A stretch of DNA of 56,770 nt from Wenyingzhuangia sp. (lineage in GTDB: Bacteria; Bacteroidota; Bacteroidia; Flavobacteriales; Flavobacteriaceae), in assembly GCA_020628175.1 (NCBI GenBank), contig JAHDFK010000005.1, positions 1 through 56,770 of the forward strand. The letters are read 5' to 3'. Below are positions 17,869 through 26,296 of this stretch, one piece after another; within the stretch, counting starts at the first letter, position 1; each line of letters starts with the position of its first letter. A model generated the notes under the pieces. That model was not told where the DNA came from, did no database searches, and worked only from the letters and a program-made list of their open reading frames with translations. Both the position numbers and the translations under genes were made by a program.

Positions 17869-17943
17869 ATAACTTAGATTCTTCTTTTTACCAATTACGG
17901 AGTAATCCATAACTACGGATAAAAACAAAACATGCTTAAAAGC

Positions 17944-17979
17944 AAAAAACTCTTAACAAAAATGTTAAGAGTTTTTTTA
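17944..17979. terminator. Bidirectional terminator between lacI-type gene and tRNA-Arg
   Basis: Stem CTCTTAACA (17950-17958) with TGTTAAGAG (17963-17971), flanked by A6 and T7, works in both directions: it ends the regulator transcript (+) and the tRNA transcript (-). Confidence 0.85.
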
Positions 17980-17980
17980 G

Positions 17981-18054
17981 TGACTCCGGGAGGATTCAAA
18001 CCTCCAACCTCTTGAGCCGTAATCAAGTGCACTATTCAGTTATGCTACGGAGCC
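17981..18054 (-). tRNA. tRNA-Arg (ACG)
   Basis: A 74-nt cloverleaf: acceptor GGCTCCG/CGGAGTC (one G-U), D-stem GCAT/GTGC, anticodon stem CTTGA/TCAAG with loop TTACGGC giving anticodon ACG, variable loop AGGTT, T-stem GGAGG/CCTCC and discriminator A. CCA is not encoded. All usual invariant bases are present except that position 19 is A instead of G and position 56 is U instead of C; these two normally pair, so the change is compensatory. A good promoter lies upstream and a terminator 1 bp downstream, which argues that the gene is expressed. Confidence 0.92.
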
Positions 18055-18089
18055 TTATGTTTGCTTTAGCTGTTAGGCCATTGCGGGTG

Positions 18090-18119
18090 CAAATATACGC
18101 GTTTATTACAATGTCACAA
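18090..18119 (-). promoter_or_regulatory. Promoter of tRNA-Arg
   Basis: On the minus strand TTG (18117-18119) is followed after 19 bp by TATATTTG (18090-18097), an ideal Bacteroidota -33/-7 pair, about 36 bp before the tRNA 5' end. Confidence 0.7.
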
Positions 18120-18135
18120 AATAATTAGAACTTTT

Positions 18136-18285
18136 TTACAAAGAATTTTTCGTGATAAAATACCTCCATCCTAGTAGTAGCAACTGCATTTTACTTGCTT
18201 TACTCATATCCAATTGTTTACGAGAATACGAAGGCAAAACAAGCTTATTTAACTTTGCTAAAATTCTAAAAACTCTTTTTATCAT
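18136..18285 (-). CDS. Conserved 49-residue basic small protein
   Basis: An open frame of 49 codons from ATG at 18285 to TAA at 18136. The product is basic with a patterned sequence: an N-terminal amphipathic helix (MIKRVFRILAKLNKL), then LPSYSRKQLDMSKASK, then a hydrophobic segment LLLLGWRYFITKNSL. I recall very similar 45-50-residue proteins in many flavobacteria, sometimes labelled SsrA-binding protein although they do not resemble SmpB. Its function is unknown; the hydrophobic C-terminal segment may touch the membrane. It is divergent from the Na/Ca exchanger, 42 bp away. The conservation claim is from memory and needs a search. Confidence 0.7.
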   Translation of the reverse strand: MIKRVFRILAKLNKLVLPSYSRKQLDMSKASKMQLLLLGWRYFITKNSL

Positions 18286-18302
18286 TGCTTTGTTATATAC
18301 TT

Positions 18303-18310
18303 TATATTTG
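18303..18310 (+). promoter_or_regulatory. -7 element of the Na/Ca exchanger gene
   Basis: TATATTTG lies 17 bp before the ATG at 18328, giving a very short leader. No TTG at the usual distance. Confidence 0.4.
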
Positions 18311-18327
18311 TACTAAAATATAAAAGT

Positions 18328-19272
18328 ATGCATATTTTATACATTGTTATAGGATTAGTTTTGTTGGTATTCGGTGGTGACTGGCTATTAAAGGCCTCGG
18401 TAAACATTTCTATGAAATTAAATATTTCTAAAATAGTTATCGGAATGACTGTAGTTTCTTTTGCTACTTCTGCTCCAGAATTAATTGTAAGTATAAAATC
18501 TGCATTGGATGGTTTTCCAGATTTAGCTCTTGGAAATGTTATTGGTTCTAATATTGCAAATATTGCTTTGGTTTTAGGAGTAACAGTATGTTTAGGCAGT
18601 ATTAGTATTAACAAAAGCTTTTATCAACTAGATTGGCCTGTTATGATGTTTGCCTCTCTGTTACTTTATGCTTTTATTGGTTTTGATCATGTAATAGAAA
18701 GATACGAAGGTATTATAATGCTAACGGTACTCATTTCTTTCTTGGTGTACTTATTGCGTTTTAAAAAAAACACAGAAGAAGATCTTGATATTGATGAAAC
18801 CGAAGAGGAAACTCCAATAAGTAAAACATTACTTTTTCTAGCTCTTGGTGGATTTGGACTTTGGGCAGGTTCTGAATTATTAATTAACGGCGCTGTTGGT
18901 TTGGCTAAACAAGTAGGTATTAGCGAACGTGTAATAGGAGTTACTATTGTATCTATAGGAACTAGTATTCCTGAATTAGCCGCCTCAATCATAGCAGTTA
19001 TCAAAAAAGAAAAAGCAATCTCTCTAGGAAACTTAATTGGCTCTAATATTTTTAACATTTTAGCCGTTTTAGGAATCACTTCTATAATTACACCTATTAA
19101 AGTAAACGATTTACACATTGTTACCCATGATATTTATTGGATGCTTGGTGTTGCCTTTGTACTACTACCTTTATGTTTTATACCTAACAAATTAAAGTTT
19201 GGCTTAAAAGAGGGAATTCTTTTATTAGCCACATACGCTCTCTTTGTTTACATTACCGTATTTAAAGCTTAA
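18328..19272 (+). CDS. Calcium/sodium antiporter (YrbG type)
   Basis: A 314-residue inner-membrane cation/Ca2+ exchanger with about 10 helices in two inverted repeats. Each repeat carries the alpha motif: GNVIGSNIANIALVLG in the first half (about 70) and GNLIGSNIFNILAVLG in the second (about 235), with the acidic residues PEL at both sites (SAPEL, SIPEL). A short acidic loop (about 148-164) joins the halves. It exchanges Na+ for Ca2+ across the membrane. It is followed 15 bp later by a truncated haemoglobin in the same direction, so they may share a transcript. Confidence 0.93.
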   Translation: MHILYIVIGLVLLVFGGDWLLKASVNISMKLNISKIVIGMTVVSFATSAPELIVSIKSALDGFPDLALGNVIGSNIANIALVLGVTVCLGSISINKSFYQLDWPVMMFASLLLYAFIGFDHVIERYEGIIMLTVLISFLVYLLRFKKNTEEDLDIDETEEETPISKTLLFLALGGFGLWAGSELLINGAVGLAKQVGISERVIGVTIVSIGTSIPELAASIIAVIKKEKAISLGNLIGSNIFNILAVLGITSIITPIKVNDLHIVTHDIYWMLGVAFVLLPLCFIPNKLKFGLKEGILLLATYALFVYITVFKA

Positions 19273-19287
19273 AATAATTAAAACACT

Positions 19288-19692
19288 ATGAAAAGTGACC
19301 TTAAAAACAGAGAAGACGTATTTAAACTCGTACAAAGTTTTTACAATAATATACAGAAAGACACTATTTTAGGACCTATTTTTAATGGAATGATTTCTTC
19401 TGATGAATGGCCTGTACACATTCATAAGTTAACAGATTTTTGGGAAACTAATCTTTTTGGAATTCCAAAATTTAAAGGAAGTCCTACACAAAAACACATA
19501 CAAACCGATGCTTTTTTTAAACACAATATTCAAGAAGAACATTTTGACCATTGGTTAAAAATTTGGGGTACTACTATAAACAGTCTTTACGAAGGAGACT
19601 TGGCTACACGCGCCCAAATGGCTGCTCATAATATTGCGCAAATACAATATTCTGTAATTAGGAGACACAAGCCTAAAGAAAAACGCGTATAA
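19288..19692 (+). CDS. Group III truncated haemoglobin
   Basis: A 134-residue 2/2 globin of the Ctb type. N-terminal VQSFYNNIQKDTILGPIF, the FWET segment (about 53) and EEHFDHWLKIW (about 84-94) are characteristic of group III; His in FFKHN is the likely proximal haem ligand. These proteins bind O2 or NO and are linked to nitrosative stress or microaerobic respiration. It sits next to a type II NADH dehydrogenase on the opposite strand and in the same window as cytochrome bd, though no shared control is visible. Confidence 0.85.
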   Translation: MKSDLKNREDVFKLVQSFYNNIQKDTILGPIFNGMISSDEWPVHIHKLTDFWETNLFGIPKFKGSPTQKHIQTDAFFKHNIQEEHFDHWLKIWGTTINSLYEGDLATRAQMAAHNIAQIQYSVIRRHKPKEKRV

Positions 19693-19727
19693 AGTAACCT
19701 ATACTCTTTTCTTATCCTATTTAGCCA

Positions 19728-20987
19728 TTATTTACCTCTTCTATAAGGTCTAATAATCAACCCTAAAGGTTTGTCATACGTCATATAACTTGCTAGCCAA
19801 TCTAGAAAAACAACTAATTTATTTCTAAATCCTATCAAAGATATAATGTGTACAAACATCCAAACAAACCAAGCAAAACTTCCTTGAAAGCTATACTTTG
19901 GCAAGTCTACAACAGCTCTTTTTCTACCTACAGTAGCCATACTCCCCTTGTCTGTATATTCAAACTTTGTATAAGGCTTGTTTTTAAAACTACGTAGTAT
20001 GTTTTTTGCCAAATGTTCCCCTTGTTGCTGAGCCACAGGTGCCAACATAGGCAATCCTCTTGGGTTTTCTTTGTTTATATGACTCGCTACATCTCCGATA
20101 GCAAATACATTTTTTAAACCTTCTACTCTATTATATTCATCTACAGCAATTCTACAACCACCAACAATAACATTCTCCGGTAAGCCTTCAATAACGGCTC
20201 CTTTAACACCAGCTGTCCAAATAACTGTATCTGTTTTAAAAGAAGATCCATCTTTTAAAAATAAATGGTCATTTTTATAGTCAACAACTCTTGAATTTAA
20301 ATGAACATTTACTCCTAAATTTTTTAAAAAATTCAAACTCTCTTCCGAAGATCCTTCAGACATGGTTTTCAACAATTTCCCAGAAGACTGATACAAATTG
20401 ATATGCATCATAGAAGTGTCTATTTCAGGAAAATCTCTAGGTATCACATGATGTTTCATTTCTGCCAAAGCACCTGCCATTTCAATCCCAGCAGGTCCAC
20501 CACCAACAACAGCAATACTCATAATTTCTTCTAAAGATTCGTCTTTTAAATTGTTACGCAATGCTTTTTCTAAATTCTGAAAAATAAAACTTCTAATATT
20601 TAATGCATCAGGTATCGATTTTAACGTCAATAACTTATCTTTTAAAGACTCAAAGCTAAAATAATTGGTTTCGCTACCCGTAGCAATAATAAGTTCATCA
20701 TAGGTAAACACACCTATATTAGTTTCTAATTCGTTTTTTTGATGATTTATTTTTTCAACCTTAGCCATACGAAATCTTAAATTTTCGTATTTTCTAAAAA
20801 TTCTTCTTATAGGATAAGCAATACTATGAGGCTCTATACCTCCCGAAGCTATTTGGTACATAAGAGGTTGAAAACTGTGGTAATTGTTCTGATCTAAAAC
20901 AAGTACATCTACATCTTTATTTCTAAGATATTTAGCCATCGAAACACCTCCAAAACCTGCTCCTATTATCACTACTTTTTTCCTCAT
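19728..20987 (-). CDS. ndh: Type II NADH dehydrogenase (NDH-2)
   Basis: A 419-residue flavoprotein that passes electrons from NADH to quinone without pumping protons. The FAD-binding motif GAGFGG is at about 8-13 and the NADH-binding motif VVGGGPAG at about 161-168; FAIGD(V) near 294 is the second FAD contact. The C-terminal 60 residues contain hydrophobic and amphipathic helices (SFAWFVWMFVHIISLIGF) suited to monotopic membrane attachment. Convergent with the truncated haemoglobin gene (35 bp apart). It is single-gene by spacing. Confidence 0.92.
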   Translation of the reverse strand: MRKKVVIIGAGFGGVSMAKYLRNKDVDVLVLDQNNYHSFQPLMYQIASGGIEPHSIAYPIRRIFRKYENLRFRMAKVEKINHQKNELETNIGVFTYDELIIATGSETNYFSFESLKDKLLTLKSIPDALNIRSFIFQNLEKALRNNLKDESLEEIMSIAVVGGGPAGIEMAGALAEMKHHVIPRDFPEIDTSMMHINLYQSSGKLLKTMSEGSSEESLNFLKNLGVNVHLNSRVVDYKNDHLFLKDGSSFKTDTVIWTAGVKGAVIEGLPENVIVGGCRIAVDEYNRVEGLKNVFAIGDVASHINKENPRGLPMLAPVAQQQGEHLAKNILRSFKNKPYTKFEYTDKGSMATVGRKRAVVDLPKYSFQGSFAWFVWMFVHIISLIGFRNKLVVFLDWLASYMTYDKPLGLIIRPYRRGK

Positions 20988-21025
20988 AAAATTAAATTTA
21001 GACCGTAGTAAATATAATATCTTTC

Positions 21026-21066
21026 AAAAAAACAGCTCTTAAAATAGCGAACTATTTTAAGAGCTG
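21026..21066 (-). terminator. Terminator of the SDR gene
   Basis: A 15-bp perfect stem (21033-21047 with 21052-21066, loop CGAA) followed on the minus strand by a run of eight T. It separates the SDR gene from ndh and could also act on the plus strand. Confidence 0.88.
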
Positions 21067-21095
21067 TTTTTCAACACTTTCTTATATTTTATACA

Positions 21096-22643
21096 TTACC
21101 AATCTATCGGACGGTAATCTTTTAAAAATTTACCACACCAATGTTTTCCGGTATTGATTCCATCAAACAAAGGATCTATAACTCTCGCCGCTCCATCTAC
21201 AATATCTAATGGAGGTTGAAAATCGTGTACTTCTTGTTTCTTTTTAGATAATTCTACTGGGTCTTCATCGGTAACCCAACCCGTATCTACAGCATTCATA
21301 TAAATACCAGATTTTGCTAAGGTAGATGCTGAGGTATGTGTTAACATATTTAAAGCTGCTTTTGCCATATTGGTATGTGGATGTCTATCCTCTTTTTTAA
21401 ATCGATAAAACTTTCCTTCCATTGCAGAAACATTTATAATATGCTTATTTCCTGTATTCTCCTTTTTCATTAACTCTGCTAATCTGTTAATTAATACAAA
21501 AGGAGCTACCGAATTCACCAATTGAACTTCTAGCATTTCTGTAGTTTCAATTTCTCCAATTCGCAAACGCCAACTATTTGTTTTTCTTAAATCTACTTGT
21601 TGTAAATCAGCATCTAATTCTCCCTCTGGAAAAACTTCACTAGTCGTTAAAGAATTATCAAAGCTATAAGGTATTTGCGATAATTTGGCAGAAGCTCGCA
21701 ACCCCACACCTGGCTCTTCTCCGTGCCAAGTAACCGGTACATTTTTGTTATTTGCTACTACGGTACCGCTTAATTGTTTTAATTCATCCAAACAATCATT
21801 ATGATCTTTTAAAAGCTCTTGTGCCAACACAGGTAAATCACTTACTGGCAATTCTTCAACCTCCATTAAATGCTTATAAAACCCCGCAGGTCTTCGTACG
21901 GTTTGCGCAGCATTGTTTATTAAAATATCTAGACGATCGTATTTTTGTTCTATGTAATTACAAAATATTTCGACACTTGGTATGTGTCGTAAATCTAAGC
22001 CATGTATTTTTAAACGATGTCCCCATTCGTGAAAGTCTTCTTCTTTAGAAAATCTAACAGCTGAATCGGCAGGAAAACGAGTGGTTGCAATTACTGTTGC
22101 TCCCGATCGTAACATCATTAATGTAATATGATATCCTATTTTTAAACGAGAACCAGTCATGATAGCTACTTGTCCTGTTAAATCTGCTGTTTGAAAACGT
22201 TTGGCATAATTAAAATCTCCACATTCTTTACACATACTATCGTAAAAGTGATGTAGTTTTGTAAATAATGTTTTACATACGTAGCAGTTTCTAGGCGACT
22301 CTAATTCAGGAGTATCGTCTTTTTCTACCTCTGTAAATGTTAACATTTTTGGAGCTTCAAAAACTGCTGCTTCTCTAGCAGAACGAATACCCGTTTCTTT
22401 ACGCGCATGTTTTTCACGTTCTCTCTGCTTGCGTTTTGCAGCTTTTGCAGCATCTTTTCTACGCCTATCTTTTTCTTCTTTGTTAGGCCTACTTAGTAAA
22501 CCTGCTACTTTTAACAAAGCTACACGTTCCTCTTCAGGCAACTCAAACAATTGATCGGTGTTTTGTACCAAAGCATCTAAAGTGGCAATACACTTTTGTA
22601 CTTCTTTTTCGTCAACAACCTTCTTTTTATCTTCTTCCGACAT
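21096..22643 (-). CDS. SDR-fold protein with N-terminal coiled coil and zinc ribbon, atypical active site
   Basis: A 515-residue protein. Residues about 1-90 are charged and helical (runs of Lys, Arg, Glu); about 119-140 has CxxC and CxxC pairs ([15 protein letters not shown]), a zinc ribbon; about 155-510 is a Rossmann SDR domain with [10 protein letters not shown] for the cofactor and NNAAQTV. The usual YxxxK is replaced: the motif reads [11 protein letters not shown], so Lys is kept but the catalytic Tyr position is Thr. Cofactor binding therefore seems intact while standard chemistry is doubtful. It stands alone between two terminators. Similar SDRs with an N-terminal extension exist in other Bacteroidota and some eukaryotes (recall, not checked). 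Substrate unknown. Confidence 0.75.
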   Translation of the reverse strand: MSEEDKKKVVDEKEVQKCIATLDALVQNTDQLFELPEEERVALLKVAGLLSRPNKEEKDRRRKDAAKAAKRKQREREKHARKETGIRSAREAAVFEAPKMLTFTEVEKDDTPELESPRNCYVCKTLFTKLHHFYDSMCKECGDFNYAKRFQTADLTGQVAIMTGSRLKIGYHITLMMLRSGATVIATTRFPADSAVRFSKEEDFHEWGHRLKIHGLDLRHIPSVEIFCNYIEQKYDRLDILINNAAQTVRRPAGFYKHLMEVEELPVSDLPVLAQELLKDHNDCLDELKQLSGTVVANNKNVPVTWHGEEPGVGLRASAKLSQIPYSFDNSLTTSEVFPEGELDADLQQVDLRKTNSWRLRIGEIETTEMLEVQLVNSVAPFVLINRLAELMKKENTGNKHIINVSAMEGKFYRFKKEDRHPHTNMAKAALNMLTHTSASTLAKSGIYMNAVDTGWVTDEDPVELSKKKQEVHDFQPPLDIVDGAARVIDPLFDGINTGKHWCGKFLKDYRPIDW

Positions 22644-22663
22644 ATCTATCTAAAACTAGTTTG

Positions 22664-22671
22664 CAAATATA
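22664..22671 (-). promoter_or_regulatory. -7 element of the SDR gene
   Basis: TATATTTG on the minus strand, 20 bp before the ATG at 22643. The nearest upstream TTG is 23 bp away. Confidence 0.45.
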
Positions 22672-22700
22672 GTATCTTTTAACTCATTATATAGCAAACA

Positions 22701-22735
22701 AAAAAACCTAGAAAGAAGAACTTTCTAGGTTTTTA
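22701..22735 (-). terminator. Terminator of the EF-hand gene
   Basis: Stem CCTAGAAAG (22707-22715) and CTTTCTAGG (22721-22729), loop AAGAA, with A-run and T-run flanks. Confidence 0.85.
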
Positions 22736-22757
22736 TAATTCTGTAAAATGTAATAAT

Positions 22758-23498
22758 TTACTTCTTTTTTGCTAAGTATTTTTTCAACTCTTTTTTAGTA
22801 AGTAATTCGTCACCATTTTTATCCATTCTAGAAAAATCTGTATTGAAAGATCTTTCTAATTTAGCTTCGTCTCTGGATATTTTTTTATCCTTATCTACAT
22901 CAAACTTCTCAAACAATTGCTCATGTGTAAACTTTTCGTAATTAAAACGAGGTTTTGCCACATATTTCGTAGATATCTTCTTTACTTTACCTGCTGATGT
23001 TGTTACTACAGAATGTCCTGCTTCTTCTTCAATAGAATTTGCATATTCTGATTTAAACTCGGTCAATTCAATAGTTCCGTTCTTATCTAAATCAATATCC
23101 TCAAATTCGTGCGATAAAGTATCACCTGCAACCTCTTCTTTGTTTAATACACCATCTCTGTTTTTATCTAAAAAAGTATTAAAATGATATGTTGCTTTTT
23201 CAGCATACTTACTTACCAATTGAGCTTTGGCACTTTTAATTTCATTCCAGTGGATTATAATGTTGTAATATTCGTTAAAATCTACAGCTCCATTATTATC
23301 TGCATCAATTTCGTTATATCGAACCAACTGAGACATAGAATTTCCTTTCAACTCAGCTTTCTCTAAACTTCCATTTTTACTAACATCTAAATTACTAAAC
23401 CAACCTCTCGCCTGGTCTACCATTTGATTATTTTGAGAAAAAGAAGAAAACGATAACATGGCTACCGCTAAAGTAGAAACTATTTTTATTGATTTCAT
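22758..23498 (-). CDS. Secreted EF-hand calcium-binding protein
   Basis: A 246-residue protein with a signal peptide (cut near SFSQ, about 21-22). Six EF-hand-like loops are visible: DVSKNGSLEKAE, DADNNGAVDFNE, DKNRDGVLNKEE, DLDKNGTIELTE, DVDKDKKISRDE and DKNGDELLTKKE, arranged as three pairs. It likely binds Ca2+ in the periplasm or outside. The start is placed at 23498 rather than 23516: a -7 element TATATTTG at 23524-23531 puts the transcript start at about 23517, which would leave the upstream ATG without a leader. Partner unknown. Confidence 0.85.
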   Translation of the reverse strand: MKSIKIVSTLAVAMLSFSSFSQNNQMVDQARGWFSNLDVSKNGSLEKAELKGNSMSQLVRYNEIDADNNGAVDFNEYYNIIIHWNEIKSAKAQLVSKYAEKATYHFNTFLDKNRDGVLNKEEVAGDTLSHEFEDIDLDKNGTIELTEFKSEYANSIEEEAGHSVVTTSAGKVKKISTKYVAKPRFNYEKFTHEQLFEKFDVDKDKKISRDEAKLERSFNTDFSRMDKNGDELLTKKELKKYLAKKK

Positions 23499-23523
23499 AT
23501 ATTGATTTTTAAGCATTACTAAA

Positions 23524-23531
23524 CAAATATA
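23524..23531 (-). promoter_or_regulatory. -7 element deciding the EF-hand gene start
   Basis: TATATTTG on the minus strand; transcription would begin near 23517, favouring the ATG at 23498. Confidence 0.5.
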
Positions 23532-23649
23532 TTAAAATATAACTTTTACGTAATGTTTTTTCATTTTTTTTAGAACAAATACCTATTAAAAACCATTTTC
23601 AACTATCGTATTCTATAATTTTAAAAGAGTATCATACTTAATATTTCGT

Positions 23650-23657
23650 TAAATTTG
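23650..23657 (+). promoter_or_regulatory. -7 element of the msrB-msrA-selO operon
   Basis: TAAATTTG lies 23 bp before the msrB ATG at 23681. Confidence 0.45.
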
Positions 23658-23680
23658 TAATACATCAAAAAATGTAGTCT

Positions 23681-24130
23681 ATGTTAACATGGAAAGATAT
23701 TGTAAATTTCTCTGTCAATCAGAATTTACAACCCGAGCAAAGAGTTGAAAAAACAAATGAAGAATGGAAGTCGTTGCTAACCGAACAACAATTTAGAATT
23801 ACACGCTTATCTGGTACAGAAATGCCTCATACAGGTGCTTTGTGTAGCAGTTACGAACCGGGTATTTATAGTTGTGTCTGTTGTGAAAATCAATTGTTTG
23901 ACTCGAATATTAAATTTGAATCAGGAACGGGTTGGCCTAGTTTTACACAACCTATTAGACCTAATGCTATAAAATACAAAAAAGACACAACGCACGGTAT
24001 GGTACGTGTAGAAATACAATGTAACAATTGTGATAGTCATTTAGGACATATTTTTCCTGATGGCCCTGAACCAAGCGGTTTGCGTTATTGTGTAAATTCT
24101 GAATCTTTACAAAAACAAAATCATGAGTAA
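23681..24130 (+). CDS. msrB: Peptide-methionine (R)-S-oxide reductase
   Basis: A 149-residue MsrB that reduces methionine-R-sulfoxide in proteins. Zinc-binding CxxC pairs are CVCC (about 67-70) and CNNC (about 112-115); GTGWPSF and the catalytic Cys in RYCVNSESL (about 137) are present. No signal peptide, so it is cytoplasmic. It is first in an operon: msrA overlaps its end by 8 bp and selO follows 6 bp after msrA. Together MsrA and MsrB repair both sulfoxide epimers. Confidence 0.95.
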   Translation: MLTWKDIVNFSVNQNLQPEQRVEKTNEEWKSLLTEQQFRITRLSGTEMPHTGALCSSYEPGIYSCVCCENQLFDSNIKFESGTGWPSFTQPIRPNAIKYKKDTTHGMVRVEIQCNNCDSHLGHIFPDGPEPSGLRYCVNSESLQKQNHE

Positions 24131-24656
24131 ATTTGAACAAGCAACCTTAGGAGCGGGATGTTTTTGGTGTGTAGAAGCATTTTTTAACGAGGTAAAAGGC
24201 GTTAAAATTGCAGTGTCTGGCTACAGTGGAGGTACAGTACCCGGAACTCCTACCTATAGAGAAATATGCTCGGGGTTAACCGGACATGCAGAAGTTGTAA
24301 GAATAGAATACGATGCAGAAATTATTAGTTACGAGCAAATTTTGTTATTATTTTTCACTGCTCACGATCCTACAACACTTAACAAGCAAGGAGCTGATGT
24401 TGGTACACAATACAGGTCTGTTATTTTTTATCACAACGAGTTACAACAAAAAATAGCGCAAAAAGTAGTACTTCATGTTGCTACTTATTTTGATCAAAAA
24501 ATTGTAACAGAAATAAGTCCTCTCATCAATTATTTTGATGCTGAAGATTACCACCAAGGGTATTACAAACAAAACCCAGAGCAGGGTTATTGCACAGTTG
24601 TAGTAGCTCCTAAACTAAAAAAGTTACGCAAATTGCACCAACACCTCTTAAAATAG
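24123..24656 (+). CDS. msrA: Peptide-methionine (S)-S-oxide reductase
   Basis: A 177-residue MsrA with the catalytic motif GCFWC (about 13-17) at the N-terminus and the GHAEVVRIEYD and EDYHQGYY segments typical of the family. It reduces methionine-S-sulfoxide. The start codon overlaps the msrB stop region (8 bp), so translation is coupled. No export signal. Confidence 0.95.
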   Translation: MSKFEQATLGAGCFWCVEAFFNEVKGVKIAVSGYSGGTVPGTPTYREICSGLTGHAEVVRIEYDAEIISYEQILLLFFTAHDPTTLNKQGADVGTQYRSVIFYHNELQQKIAQKVVLHVATYFDQKIVTEISPLINYFDAEDYHQGYYKQNPEQGYCTVVVAPKLKKLRKLHQHLLK

Positions 24657-24662
24657 ATTCGT

Positions 24663-26204
24663 TTGAAATTATCCATTCAAAATACCTTTACTTTAGAATT
24701 GCCTAAAGATGCTAATGACGAGAATTTTACCCGTCAGGTAGAAAATGCATGTTATTCTTTGGCCAACCCTATAAAAACAAAACAACCCGAATTACTACAT
24801 GTAAATCAAGAAGTTGCTGCAAAATTAGGCTTCAAAACAAAAGATATTAACTCTGATGAATTTTTAAAACTTATTACGGGAAATGCTATTTATCCTAACA
24901 CGCAACCTTATGCTATGTGTTATGGTGGACATCAATTTGGGAATTGGGCAGGACAATTGGGTGATGGTAGGGCTATCAATTTGTTTCAAGTAAAAACAGA
25001 TGCATCCTATACATTACAACTCAAAGGAGCCGGAAAAACACCGTATTCCAGAACAGCTGATGGTTTGGCTGTTTTACGATCTTCGATAAGAGAATATTTG
25101 TGTGCCGAAGCTATGCATCATTTAGGAATCCCTACTACCCGATCTTTATCTTTGAGTTTATCTGGTGATGCTGTGTTGAGAGATATTCTATACAATGGAA
25201 ACCCCGAGTACGAAAAAGGAGCCATTGTATGTAGAGTTGCCGAGAGTTTTATTCGTTTTGGTAATTTTCAAATTTTTGCCTCTAGAAACGACAAAACAAC
25301 GCTAGCTGCTTTATTAAACTACACGATACGTCATCATTTTCCTCATTTAGAAGAAAACAACAAAGAGGACTATGCCAAATTGTTTCAAGAAATTGTAAAC
25401 AATACGGTGCGTATGATTGTTGATTGGCAACGTGTTGGTTTTGTACATGGTGTTATGAACACCGATAACATGTCTATACTTGGTTTAACTATAGATTATG
25501 GTCCTTACGGATGGCTTGATAATTTTGACCCAGACTGGACTCCCAATACCACAGACAGACAAAATAGACGCTACAGATATGGCCAACAACCCAATGTAGG
25601 CTTGTGGAATTTGTATCAGCTAGCCAATACTTTTTTTACGCTTACAGAAGATGCTAAACCGCTAGAAAAAGCTCTAAATAGTTACAAAACTCAATTCGAA
25701 GCACTTAATTTAGAAATGATGTGTGCCAAAATTGGAATTATCGATAGCAACAAACAAGATGCTATTCTAATTCAGAGTTTAGAAACCAATTTAAAATTGA
25801 TTGAGACTGATATGACTATCTTTTATAGAAAACTAGCACAAGCTACTAAAGTAGAAGATTGTATGGAAGCTTTTTATCAACCTGAATTACTTATAGGAGA
25901 GGTTTTAACAGAATGGCAAGTTTGGTTTGAGCAATACAACATTCGTCTAGAAATTCAAAACTTAGACACTGCTAAGCGTATTATCAACATGAATGCTGTT
26001 AACCCTAAATATGTACTTCGTAATTACATGTCGCAATTAGCTATTGATGCTGCTGAAAAAGGAGATACAAGTCTTATAAACGAATTTTACGAATTGCTAA
26101 AAAAACCTTACGATGAACAACCTAGTTCTGAAAAATGGTTTGCCAAACGACCTGATTGGGCTAAAAACAAAGTAGGTTGTTCTATGCTAAGTTGTAGTTC
26201 TTAA
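24663..26204 (+). CDS. selO: SelO/YdiU-family protein adenylyltransferase
   Basis: A 513-residue pseudokinase-fold AMPylase that transfers AMP to Ser, Thr or Tyr of target proteins, many of them redox-related. The family signature is clear: YGGHQFGNWAGQLGDGRA (about 80-97), LKGAGKTPYSR, and NTDNMSILGLTIDYGPYG (about 269-286) with the metal-binding residues. The C-terminus ends in VGCSMLSCSS, where vertebrate SelO has selenocysteine; here the position is ordinary Cys. The start is TTG at 24663, 6 bp after the msrA stop. Operon placement with msrB-msrA supports an oxidative-stress role. Confidence 0.93.
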   Translation: MKLSIQNTFTLELPKDANDENFTRQVENACYSLANPIKTKQPELLHVNQEVAAKLGFKTKDINSDEFLKLITGNAIYPNTQPYAMCYGGHQFGNWAGQLGDGRAINLFQVKTDASYTLQLKGAGKTPYSRTADGLAVLRSSIREYLCAEAMHHLGIPTTRSLSLSLSGDAVLRDILYNGNPEYEKGAIVCRVAESFIRFGNFQIFASRNDKTTLAALLNYTIRHHFPHLEENNKEDYAKLFQEIVNNTVRMIVDWQRVGFVHGVMNTDNMSILGLTIDYGPYGWLDNFDPDWTPNTTDRQNRRYRYGQQPNVGLWNLYQLANTFFTLTEDAKPLEKALNSYKTQFEALNLEMMCAKIGIIDSNKQDAILIQSLETNLKLIETDMTIFYRKLAQATKVEDCMEAFYQPELLIGEVLTEWQVWFEQYNIRLEIQNLDTAKRIINMNAVNPKYVLRNYMSQLAIDAAEKGDTSLINEFYELLKKPYDEQPSSEKWFAKRPDWAKNKVGCSMLSCSS

Positions 26205-26265
26205 ATACGAAAAAACAATTCCTGTTTGCAAACACTATAATTTTATATAAACCGTTTTATTTACG

Positions 26266-26273
26266 TATTTTTG
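26266..26273 (+). promoter_or_regulatory. -7 element of argS
   Basis: TATTTTTG, 23 bp before the ATG at 26297. Confidence 0.5.
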
Positions 26274-26296
26274 CACCTCAATAGAAATTATCAATA

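Noticed and set aside
18687..19118. 143-codon minus-strand frame in the Na/Ca exchanger
   Set aside because: Antisense shadow of a strongly conserved transporter.
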